From positions 1 to 37,268 of the forward strand of contig JADLBX010000026.1 of NCBI GenBank assembly GCA_020847435.1: a DNA stretch of 37,268 nucleotides, in the 5' to 3' direction. Below the pieces are notes generated by a model. That model had not been told where the DNA came from. It ran no database searches and saw nothing but the letters and a program-made list of their open reading frames with translations. A program made the translations under genes and the position numbers. This DNA is from Anaerolineales bacterium. GTDB taxonomy: Bacteria > Chloroflexota > Anaerolineae > Anaerolineales > Villigracilaceae. Shown here piece after piece: positions 31,357 through 37,268 of this stretch. Numbering within the stretch: the stretch's first letter is position 1; each line of letters starts with the position of its first letter.

Positions 31357-31431
31357 ACACGTACACACGTAGACAAGTAGACACGTTACTTGTGTCCATG
31401 TGTACCTGTTTACCTGTCTACTTGTGTACAC
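31353..31431. repeat. Eight-base-period inverted word array
   Basis: Left arm: GTAGACAC, GTACACAC, GTAGACAA and GTAGACAC in exact eight-base steps (31353-31384). After GTTACTT the right arm has five inverted octamers (31392-31431) from GTGTCCAT to GTGTACAC. The first unit contains the stop codon of the upstream gene. The array ends 15 bases before the next start. Confidence 0.85.
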
Positions 31432-31446
31432 TATACGGAGAATCCT

Positions 31447-32769
31447 ATGACTCTTACTTCCAAAGAAATTATTGATATGAACAAGGAATTCACCTTCTTC
31501 TCCTGGTCCGTGCAGGGACAGGTGAATCCGATTCCCGTTACCCGTGCCGAGGGCGTGTACTTCTGGGATGCGGACGGGAAGCGCTATCTCGATTTTTCGT
31601 CGCAGTTGATGAACACCAACATCGGACACCAGCACCCGAAAGTAGTTAAAGCGATTCAGGATCAAGCGGCGAAGTTGACCTTCACGCATCCAGGCAACGC
31701 CACCGAAGCGCGTGGACTGCTCGGCAGGAAATTAGCCGAAGTCACGCCTGGCGATTTGAAGAAGACCTTCTTCACACTCGGCGGCGCGGAGGCGAACGAG
31801 AACGCTATCAAGATCGCCCGCTTCTACACGGGACGACACAAGATTCTTGCGCGCTATCGCTCCTATCACGGCGCGACGCACGGCTCGATGGCATTGACGG
31901 GTGACTATCGTCGTCTCGCTGTCGAACCCGTGATGCCAGGCGGAGTCCACTTCCTTGACCCGTTTTGCTATCGCTGTCCGTTCGGGCAGAAGCCAGAGTC
32001 GTGCAAGCGCGAGTGCATTTCGCATCTCGAAGAGGTGATCAAGTACGAAGGTCCCGACAAGATCGCCGCCATCATCATGGAAGGGGTGGTCGGCTCGAAC
32101 GGACTCATCGTCCCGCCCGATGATTACTGGCCCCGCGTCCGTGAGATTTGCGACAAATATGGAATCCTCCTGATCTCGGACGAAGTGATGAGCGGATGGG
32201 GACGCACGGGCAAATGGTTCGCCGTGGACAACTGGAACGTCGTCCCCGACATCATCACCACCGCCAAAGGCATCACCAGCGGATACGCTCCGCTCGGCGC
32301 GGTGATCGTCTCGGAGAAGATCGCCAAGTTCTTCGACGACAAATATCTCTATGCAGGTCTGACCTATAGCGCCCACGCGCTTTCCTGCGCGACTGCGTTG
32401 GCAACCATTGAAGTGTACGAAGAAGACAAACTCATCGAGAATGCCGCCACGCTCGGAAAATATCTTGGCGAAGCGTTGGAAGATATCAAAGAGAGACATG
32501 TTTCCGTGGGCGATGTGCGTTACATCGGCTTGTTCTCCACGATTGAGTTGGTGACAAACCGTGAGACAAAAGAAAGCTTCTCGCCCGCCGTCATGGCGGA
32601 GGTGGGGAAGGTCCTGCGCCAAAACGGACTGTTCACCTTTATCATGGCGAATAACATGGGAAGCATGGTCTTCGTCGTCCCACCGTTGTGTATCACGCAG
32701 GAGCAACTCGATGAAGGTCTCGCCATCGTGGAGAAGGCGTTGGAAGTGACGGATAAACAGGTGAAGTAA
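31447..32769 (+). CDS. Class III aminotransferase (omega-amino acid or taurine type)
   Basis: A 440-residue PLP enzyme, start ATG 31447 after GGAGAA. Landmarks: GGAEANENAIKIARFYTGR, SYHGATHGS, ISDEVMSGWGRTG with Asp245, and the PLP Lys K274 in TTAKGITSGYAPLGA. It resembles beta-alanine/taurine:pyruvate-type enzymes. Four Cys in a compact C-x2-C-x8-C-x3-C pattern (174, 177, 186, 190) might bind a metal. The product of an omega-amino acid would be a semialdehyde that the MmsA-type enzyme downstream can oxidise. The exact donor is not fixed by sequence. Confidence 0.9.
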   Translation: MTLTSKEIIDMNKEFTFFSWSVQGQVNPIPVTRAEGVYFWDADGKRYLDFSSQLMNTNIGHQHPKVVKAIQDQAAKLTFTHPGNATEARGLLGRKLAEVTPGDLKKTFFTLGGAEANENAIKIARFYTGRHKILARYRSYHGATHGSMALTGDYRRLAVEPVMPGGVHFLDPFCYRCPFGQKPESCKRECISHLEEVIKYEGPDKIAAIIMEGVVGSNGLIVPPDDYWPRVREICDKYGILLISDEVMSGWGRTGKWFAVDNWNVVPDIITTAKGITSGYAPLGAVIVSEKIAKFFDDKYLYAGLTYSAHALSCATALATIEVYEEDKLIENAATLGKYLGEALEDIKERHVSVGDVRYIGLFSTIELVTNRETKESFSPAVMAEVGKVLRQNGLFTFIMANNMGSMVFVVPPLCITQEQLDEGLAIVEKALEVTDKQVK

Positions 32770-32773
32770 GATT

Positions 32774-32801
32774 GAAGGTCAAGGATCGAAAGTCAAAGGT
32801 T
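32774..32801. repeat. Seven-base-period word array
   Basis: GAAGGTC, AAGGATC, GAAAGTC and AAAGGTT in exact register between the second aminotransferase and the membrane-protein gene. Only one arm. The next gene's GGAGG site follows nine bases later. Confidence 0.65.
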
Positions 32802-32818
32802 TAATTTCGGAGGAAACT

Positions 32819-33595
32819 ATGCAATATATACCCGCTATATCGCTCTTGGTTGCTTTTCTCGTAGTCTTTGTTGCTCTCCTTCGCAAATTTACCGGCGAGC
32901 AATTAGCGAATATTTTTACAGGCAAGAATTTTCTCTTGCTATCATCCCTGTTGCTGTTTTTAACTCTTTCAGTTGTTCATCTTTTTCAAAATCAGACATG
33001 GACTGCTGATGTTCTGAAAGTGATTGTTGGCGTGTTTGTTGGAGTAAGTGCAACTTTTGCGGCTGATTCGGGTAAAGGAAAGGGAGAACAAGGGGTAGAT
33101 ATGGGTTCCAGTAAATTAGGAGATAATGCCAAAGTTGCTGGTCGGGATATAAATGAGTTTATTGATAAAGTTTTCAACGATATAAAGAATGTACGTGGAG
33201 ACATTTCTCAAGTCAAAGATTCAGTAATTAAGCAATACCCAACTATTCATGACTCTTTGACCGACCTTGTGAAAGAATCGAAAGAATCTCGCCTCAGTAT
33301 ACAAAGACGGGTGTTGGTCGAACTTAAGTTAACCAATCCAGATTTGGTTAGACGTTTTGAAAGGATAGCCAAAGAGCGTTCAAATTTCAGTCTCATGGAC
33401 GATGTGTATGTTGATATGTTTGTGTCAAGCGGAGAGTTTATTCAAAAATTAAGACATAAGATAGATGAGTTTGAACAGACAGGCTGGGAGGTCGTTTCAA
33501 TCAGACTATCTGACAATTCCAATTTAGGTGGCTTTTACTTTGATTTCGTTATTCGCAAGTCTGTTCTTACAAAACAGACTCGCTCGTCTGCTTAA
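32819..33595 (+). CDS. Unknown membrane protein with a long C-terminal cytoplasmic part
   Basis: I do not recognise the family. The 258-residue protein has three predicted membrane helices at about 4-22, 37-56 and 64-83. A polar stretch follows with GSSKLGDNAKVAGRDIN near 97-113, then helical, coiled-coil-like sequence (114-180) and a mixed domain ending in SVLTKQTRSSA. The VAGRDIN word resembles short linkers seen in some NTPase- or effector-associated proteins, but that is weak. The DNA here and in the next gene is clearly more AT-rich than the flanks and uses different codons. The two genes interrupt the aminotransferase-dehydrogenase order, so they may be a horizontal insertion. GGAGG precedes the start. 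Confidence 0.65.
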   Translation: MQYIPAISLLVAFLVVFVALLRKFTGEQLANIFTGKNFLLLSSLLLFLTLSVVHLFQNQTWTADVLKVIVGVFVGVSATFAADSGKGKGEQGVDMGSSKLGDNAKVAGRDINEFIDKVFNDIKNVRGDISQVKDSVIKQYPTIHDSLTDLVKESKESRLSIQRRVLVELKLTNPDLVRRFERIAKERSNFSLMDDVYVDMFVSSGEFIQKLRHKIDEFEQTGWEVVSIRLSDNSNLGGFYFDFVIRKSVLTKQTRSSA

Positions 33596-33614
33596 TTTGC
33601 GTGGTTAGAGAATT

Positions 33615-34220
33615 ATGGAAGAGCTGTTTTTAGCCGCAATTTCATCCACATTGGATGCGCTTGATAAAACCACTTCTTGGATTGTTGTGGCTTTGTTGGC
33701 GACCGCTGTTTCAGGAATCCAACGGGATAAAAAAATAGTAGTTGGCGATTTTGAAATAAGTAGCAAATACGCTGGAGTTGTAACTTTTGCAATATTATGC
33801 GGGCTGAATTTTGAGATTTTACGGCTGTTGCAAAACCTTTTTTTTCTCCTAGCCAATGTTGGCTCAAAGTTCGAAAGCGCAAAAATCATAATCGTGACTC
33901 ATCCATGGATATTAAATCCCTTTGCACAAACATCGGGGATTCTTAGTCCTTTTACAGACAATCTCGGTCTAGCGTTTTTATTGCTGATTTGGTGGTTGGG
34001 ATTCCACACTGGCTTCTTTTTACACCAAACTACGAAGCGAGTATGGATAGGATATTTGTTATCGACGATATATTTAGTTTTAGGTTTAGTCAGCATGATT
34101 ACAATCATGTCGCTTATCGCACAAATCAATGAGGCTACCGCAATCATCAAACAAGCCTTGTTGTTTATTGCTATTCCAATTGGCGCATTTGGACTGCGGG
34201 TTTTCTTTCCAAAAAAATAA
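33615..34220 (+). CDS. Unknown multi-pass membrane protein
   Basis: A 201-residue protein with no family I can name. Hydrophobic segments near 20-36, 53-78, 118-138, 143-166 and 175-195 suggest four or five membrane helices. The N-terminus is acidic (MEELFLAAISSTLDALDK). The gene is AT-rich like its upstream neighbour and lies 19 bases after it, so the two form a pair. The ribosome binding site is weak (TTAGAGAATT). The pair ends before a repeat-rich gap. A two-component membrane system is possible, but nothing in the sequence shows it. Confidence 0.6.
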   Translation: MEELFLAAISSTLDALDKTTSWIVVALLATAVSGIQRDKKIVVGDFEISSKYAGVVTFAILCGLNFEILRLLQNLFFLLANVGSKFESAKIIIVTHPWILNPFAQTSGILSPFTDNLGLAFLLLIWWLGFHTGFFLHQTTKRVWIGYLLSTIYLVLGLVSMITIMSLIAQINEATAIIKQALLFIAIPIGAFGLRVFFPKK

Positions 34221-34247
34221 AAATATTGCCTGAAAATACTGAATCAT

Positions 34248-34290
34248 GAATTACCACTAACCAATTCTCCACTCCTCCAATCCTCTACCC
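34248..34290. repeat. Heptad-like word array before the dehydrogenase remnant
   Basis: GAATTAC, CACTAAC and CAATTCT, then eight-base variants CCACTCCT and CCAATCCT. The words match those before the intact dehydrogenase gene, at the same place relative to the coding start. Confidence 0.5.
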
Positions 34291-34296
34291 AGGTGA

Positions 34297-34338
34297 ACCA
34301 TCGAAATCCTCAACTACATCAACGGCGAATGGGCAAAA
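34297..34338 (+). pseudogene. Remnant of a second (methyl)malonate-semialdehyde dehydrogenase 5' end
   Basis: Read from 34302 this gives EILNYINGEWAK, close to [13 protein letters not shown] at the start of the intact gene. AACTACATCAAC is identical in both. The start position reads ATC where the intact gene has ATG. A stop-free continuation is lost as the sequence enters the multi-hairpin element at 34345. An older or duplicated copy of the gene appears to have been cut off after about 13 codons. Confidence 0.7.
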
Positions 34339-34344
34339 CGAAGA

Positions 34345-34446
34345 GCGGGGCTAAAGCCGCCTGCTCAGCACATGGAAGCCCTTCGGGCTGATGAGCGAGT
34401 CCGCTTTAGCGGACTTCCACGAACTGAGGCAGGACTTTAGTCCGCC
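34345..34446. repeat. Multi-hairpin repeat element with TAAA/TTTA loops
   Basis: Four small stems in a row: GCGG..CCGC at 34345-34360, AGCCC/GGGCT at 34377-34389, AGTCCGCT/AGCGGACT at 34398-34415, and GGACT/AGTCC at 34432-34443. Three of the loops are TAAA or TTTA. It is probably a composite dispersed repeat. Confidence 0.55.
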
Positions 34447-34471
34447 GAAACAGGACGAAAAATTCAACCCA

Positions 34472-34567
34472 AAACCTGACAGGTTTCCGCAGAGCCGTGA
34501 TTGATCAGGTCTCGCCCCGTTCGGAGAAGTCCGATTAACCCTCGTCACGATAAAACCTGTCAGGTTT
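34472..34567. repeat. Pair of AAACCTG-x-CAGGTTT palindromes
   Basis: AAACCTG A CAGGTTT at 34472-34486 and AAACCTG T CAGGTTT at 34553-34567, 81 bases apart. A partial copy is read in frame inside the PotD-like gene near 36614-36626. Confidence 0.6.
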
Positions 34568-34577
34568 GTGACTCAAA

Positions 34578-34640
34578 CAATTACCAATTACCAATTACCC
34601 AATCTCCAATCTCCAATCTCCAGTCTCTAATCTCTAGTCT
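34578..34640. repeat. Nine-unit heptad word array before the dehydrogenase gene
   Basis: Exactly nine seven-base units: three CAATTAC, three CCAATCT, then CCAGTCT, CTAATCT and CTAGTCT. The word changes stepwise while the period stays at seven. It is mirrored in inverse order by the array at 36154-36220 on the other side of the gene. Confidence 0.9.
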
Positions 34641-34657
34641 CTCTTTTAGGAGCAAAC

Positions 34658-36124
34658 ATGCAAATCCTGAACTACATCAACAACTCATGGACAAAATCCT
34701 CCTCCACCGAAACCCTCGACGTGATCAACCCCGCTACGGGGCAGGTCATCGCCAAGACTCCCGTCGGCACGAAAGCGGATGTCGAGTCAGCGGCGAAGGC
34801 GGCGCGGGAGGCGGCTGACGGTTGGCGCAGGACGCCTGTCAACGACCGCGTGCAGTATCTCTTCAAACTGCGAAACCTGATGCGTGAAAATGCGGATGAA
34901 ATCGCAAAACTGATCACGAACGAATGCGGCAAAACGTTTGAAGAGGCAAAAGCCGAAATGGTGCGCGCTTACGAAAACATCGAAGTGGCGTGCGGGATGC
35001 CGATGATGATGAAAGGCGAATTCGTCGAAGACATCGCCACAGGCATAGACGAGTTGATGATTCGCCAGCCCGTCGGCGTGTGCGCCACGATTGCGCCGTT
35101 CAACTTCCCTGGCATGATTCCGTTTTGGTATCTGCCGTACGCGCTCGCGGCAGGCAACACGTACATCATCAAGCCGTCCGAAAAAGTTCCGATGACAATG
35201 CAATTCATTATGAAACTCATCGAGCAGGTCGGTCTCCCGAAGGGCGTGGTCAATCTCGTCAACGGCGCAAAGGAAGTTGTGGACGGCATTCTCGAACACC
35301 CGTCCATTCGCGCGGTCACGTTCGTCGGCTCGACCAACGTCGCAAAATATATTTACGCCACCGCCGCCGCGCATGGCAAACGTGTGCAAGCGCAGGGCGG
35401 AGCGAAAAACCCCGTCATCATTCTTCCCGATGCGGATATGGAGATGGCGACAAAGATCGTCGCCGATTCAGCCTTCGGGTGTGCTGGTCAGCGCTGTCTG
35501 GCAGTTTCCTTCGCTGTGACCGTGGGCGACGCCAAAAACCACTTCACCGAATTGATCTGCGACGCGGCATCGTCAAGAGTTGTCGGCTACGGACTCGACT
35601 CAGGCGTGCAGATGGGACCCGTCATCAACGCCGCGTCGAAGAGCCGAGTCGAGTCGTTGATTGGACTCGGCGTCAAGGAAGGGGCAACCGTCCCTGTAGA
35701 TGGACGCGGGGTTTCCATCCAAGGGTACGAAGCAGGCAACTTTGTCCGCCCGACCATTTTGGCAGACGTGCCGCGTGGGAGCGAGATCGCCAAGACGGAA
35801 ATTTTCGGACCTGTGTTGAGTCTCATGCACGTTAGCACAGTGGATGAGGCGATTGAGTTGGTGAACAGCGGACAATATGGAAATCAAGCGAGTTTGTTCA
35901 CGTCGAGCGGAAGCGCGGCGCGGAAATTCCGATACGAAGCGGACGCGGGCAACATCGGAATCAACATTGGCGTCGCCGCGCCGATGGCATTCTTTCCATT
36001 CAGCGGCTGGAAAGATTCGTTCTTCGGCGACATGCACGGGCAGAGCATGGACGCGGTGGAATTTTTCACGCAGAAGAAAGTTGTGATCGAGAGATGGCCC
36101 AAGGAATGGAGTAGGAAATTTTAG
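34658..36124 (+). CDS. mmsA: CoA-acylating (methyl)malonate-semialdehyde dehydrogenase
   Basis: A 488-residue NAD-dependent enzyme of the aldehyde dehydrogenase superfamily that converts methylmalonate or malonate semialdehyde to propionyl- or acetyl-CoA with loss of CO2. Family marks: ILNYINNSW at the N-terminus, [31 protein letters not shown] (Asn149), [10 protein letters not shown], and the catalytic Cys280 in [12 protein letters not shown]. Note the absence of the Glu used by ordinary hydrolytic ALDHs, as expected for the CoA-dependent class. The gene is preceded by AGGAGCAAAC. It follows two aminotransferase genes, consistent with beta-alanine or related catabolism. Heptad arrays lie on both sides. 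Confidence 0.94.
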   Translation: MQILNYINNSWTKSSSTETLDVINPATGQVIAKTPVGTKADVESAAKAAREAADGWRRTPVNDRVQYLFKLRNLMRENADEIAKLITNECGKTFEEAKAEMVRAYENIEVACGMPMMMKGEFVEDIATGIDELMIRQPVGVCATIAPFNFPGMIPFWYLPYALAAGNTYIIKPSEKVPMTMQFIMKLIEQVGLPKGVVNLVNGAKEVVDGILEHPSIRAVTFVGSTNVAKYIYATAAAHGKRVQAQGGAKNPVIILPDADMEMATKIVADSAFGCAGQRCLAVSFAVTVGDAKNHFTELICDAASSRVVGYGLDSGVQMGPVINAASKSRVESLIGLGVKEGATVPVDGRGVSIQGYEAGNFVRPTILADVPRGSEIAKTEIFGPVLSLMHVSTVDEAIELVNSGQYGNQASLFTSSGSAARKFRYEADAGNIGINIGVAAPMAFFPFSGWKDSFFGDMHGQSMDAVEFFTQKKVVIERWPKEWSRKF

Positions 36125-36153
36125 AGCAGAGAGAATTAGAGGAGTAGAGAATT

Positions 36154-36220
36154 GGAGACTAGAGACTGGAGACTTGTCCTGAGCGAAGTCGAAGGATTGA
36201 GTAATTAGTAATTGGTAAAT
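36154..36220. repeat. Heptad word array after the dehydrogenase gene, split by a dispersed repeat
   Basis: GGAGACT, AGAGACT and GGAGACT (36154-36174), then the dispersed repeat at 36175-36196, then AGTAATT, AGTAATT and GGTAAAT (36200-36220). Read this way it is the reverse complement, in the same order of word types, of the array at 34578-34640. Confidence 0.8.
36175..36196. repeat. Dispersed repeat with CCTGAG...TCGAAGGA core
   Basis: TGTCCTGAGCGAAGTCGAAG followed by GA. It shares its core, inverted, with 4939-4960, and lies inside a heptad array as if inserted there. Confidence 0.6.
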
Positions 36221-36222
36221 GC

Positions 36223-36360
36223 GGTGGTTGAGTAGTCCCGCGTACTGTTCGCGGGACGTATCGAAACCACAGGTACGCATAATAAATTTTGTTACAAGAA
36301 ATATTCTTGAAAATTTTTGGTCTCGATACGGCGGACGAACACCGCCTACTCGACCAACGG
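36223..36360. repeat. Inverted pair of REP-like palindromes upstream of the PotD-like gene
   Basis: Copy 1 at 36223-36270 has GGTTGAGTAG, a CCCGCG/CGCGGG stem and TATCGAAACC. Copy 2 at 36319-36360 is the same unit inverted, with a GGCGG/CCGCC stem and TCTCGATACG. Between them is a small palindrome CAAGAA-ATA-TTCTTG (36295-36309), which could be an operator. Confidence 0.7.
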
Positions 36361-36391
36361 TGAAATCCCTAATCAAGATGAGAGGAGAAAT

Positions 36392-37268
36392 ATGTACAAA
36401 ATTCGTTCCATATCGTGTTTGATAATGCTCGTCCTTTTGATCGGCGCGTGCGCGCCCAGCGCGCCTGCCGTCACGTCCACCGAGTTGAATGTGTATGGTT
36501 TCTCGGAGTACATTCCCGAAGAATTGATCGCAGGGTTTGAAAAAGAAACGGGAGTAAAGGTCAATTACGAAACCTATGCGACCAATGAGGAGATGCTGGC
36601 AGGCTTGAGCGATAAACCTGGCAGGTACGATTTGATTCTCCCCAGCGATTACGCAGTCGAACAGTTGATCAATCAGAACGCGCTTCTGCCGTTGGATTTG
36701 GGCAAGATTCCAAATTACGACAAACTGGATTCCGCTTTTTTGAATCCTTATTTTGATCCGCGCGGCGTCGGTAACCGTCCTGGCACGAAAAAAGAAAAAT
36801 TCAGCCTGCCGTATTTATGGGGTACGACGGGAATTATGTATGACCCGACAAAGGTCGCCAAGCCAATCACCAGTTGGCAGGATTTATGGCGGCCCGAACT
36901 CGCTGGTCATATTGTGGTGTTGGACGATGCCCGCGAGATGATGGGTGTTGCGTTACTCACGCTGGGCTATAGCAAGAACGAAACGAATCCCGCCCGCCTT
37001 GCCGAAGCGCGCGACAAGTTGATCGAACTCGCGCCTGGCATTGTTGCCTTCGATGCGGAATCTCCCGAAGATTATTTGCTTTCAGGTCAGGCGTGGGTGG
37101 GCGTTGTCTATAACGGCAATGCCGCTCTGGCGCAAAGACAAAACCCAGATTTCGTTTATGTATTGCCGAGCGAAGGCGCGGGCATCTGGTTCGATAACAT
37201 GGCAATTCCCGCGGACGCTCCGCACCCCGATGCGGCGATTGCTTTTATGAATTACGCGCTCGAGCCGC
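36392..37268 (+). CDS. PotD-like polyamine ABC transporter substrate-binding lipoprotein, cut by the window edge
   Basis: At least 292 residues of a periplasmic-type binding lipoprotein (lipobox LIGAC, Cys20). The fold is that of spermidine/putrescine-binding proteins: LNVYGFSEYIPEELIAGFEKETGVKV, YDLILPSDYAVEQLINQNALLPLD, LPYLWGTTGIMYDPTKV, and SGQAWVGVVYNGNAALA near 240. Partner permease and ATPase genes would lie beyond 37268. GAGGAG precedes the ATG. Following aminotransferases and a semialdehyde dehydrogenase, it supports uptake of a polyamine or related amine feeding the pathway. Part of the AAACCTG palindrome is read within it near residue 75. Confidence 0.92.
   Translation, partial: MYKIRSISCLIMLVLLIGACAPSAPAVTSTELNVYGFSEYIPEELIAGFEKETGVKVNYETYATNEEMLAGLSDKPGRYDLILPSDYAVEQLINQNALLPLDLGKIPNYDKLDSAFLNPYFDPRGVGNRPGTKKEKFSLPYLWGTTGIMYDPTKVAKPITSWQDLWRPELAGHIVVLDDAREMMGVALLTLGYSKNETNPARLAEARDKLIELAPGIVAFDAESPEDYLLSGQAWVGVVYNGNAALAQRQNPDFVYVLPSEGAGIWFDNMAIPADAPHPDAAIAFMNYALEP

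Larger units (their letters stand above)
34221..34657. other. Repeat-rich gap of 437 bases before the dehydrogenase gene
   Basis: It contains a heptad-like array (34248-34290), a remnant of a dehydrogenase 5' end (34297-34338), a multi-hairpin element (34345-34446), two AAACCTG palindromes (34472-34486 and 34553-34567), a clean heptad array (34578-34640), and the AGGAGCAAAC leader of the next gene. Confidence 0.75.

Noticed and set aside
31732-32706. 324-codon open frame on the minus strand
   Set aside because: It is antisense to the second aminotransferase gene, which has intact PLP motifs. The antisense protein has an unnatural composition.
34388-34425. CTGATGAG followed by a stem and GAAC, similar to a hammerhead ribozyme core
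   Set aside because: The core needs GAAA after stem II and a cleavage triplet after stem III. Here it reads GAAC and no proper stem III or cleavage site is found. The stem is better explained by the repeat hairpins.
34578-34640. Regular array that might be taken for a CRISPR
   Set aside because: The period is seven bases with no spacers, and no cas genes are nearby.

Overview
The window looks like a chromosomal piece of an Anaerolineae-type Chloroflexota bacterium. This is inferred from gene content, not from a database search. The hints are a GC-rich genome using ATG, GTG and TTG starts, a lone EF-G2-type factor, many lipoproteins with Thr/Pro linkers, a roadblock/V4R/receiver trio, a VKOR homologue, and a Rel protein with a long Gly-rich loop in its HD domain. 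About 37 genes, one tRNA and one gene remnant can be supported. Two genes run off the window: 6-phosphogluconolactonase at the left edge and a PotD-like binding protein at the right edge.

Layout. 1-1531: pgl and a PlsC-like acyltransferase, minus strand. 1710-3791: EF-G2 with its own promoter and terminator. 3938-7205: three minus-strand lipoprotein genes (one alpha/beta hydrolase, two divergent NodB-fold proteins) sprinkled with a small palindrome family. 7618-8874: tRNA-Asp and an L,D-transpeptidase. 9133-11017: roadblock, V4R and response-regulator genes. 11035-14069: a YabE-like 3D-domain lipoprotein, an LCP protein and rsmA in one minus-strand operon. 14242-15598: a cupredoxin lipoprotein and a SpoU-type rRNA methyltransferase. 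15646-19844: rel, moeA, VKOR and a small Cys protein. 20060-24054: ybaK, then trxA with three related lipoproteins on the minus strand, then ftsY. 24095-28283: prfB with its programmed frameshift, an acyl carrier protein, an SGNH-type protein and a fatty acyl-AMP ligase. 28389-29150: an S1-domain protein. 29457-37268: an Lrp-type regulator, two class III aminotransferases, two AT-rich membrane-protein genes, a (methyl)malonate-semialdehyde dehydrogenase and a polyamine-type binding protein. The last block suggests uptake and transamination of an amine or omega-amino acid, with the semialdehyde then oxidised to an acyl-CoA.

The most unusual content is between the genes. About a dozen sites hold arrays of short words repeated with an exact period of 7, 8, 9 or 10 bases. 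Often there are two arms in inverted orientation, and each site has its own word. Two arrays lie in frame inside genes, and one pair flanks the dehydrogenase gene as inverted arms. There are also a 117-bp MITE-like element with a possible 5-bp target duplication, several REP-like palindromes, and a decayed second copy of the dehydrogenase 5' end. Several genes (rel, ftsY, the L,D-transpeptidase and the 3D-domain gene) have a -10 hexamer only 6-9 bases before the start codon and no ribosome binding site, which predicts leaderless mRNAs.
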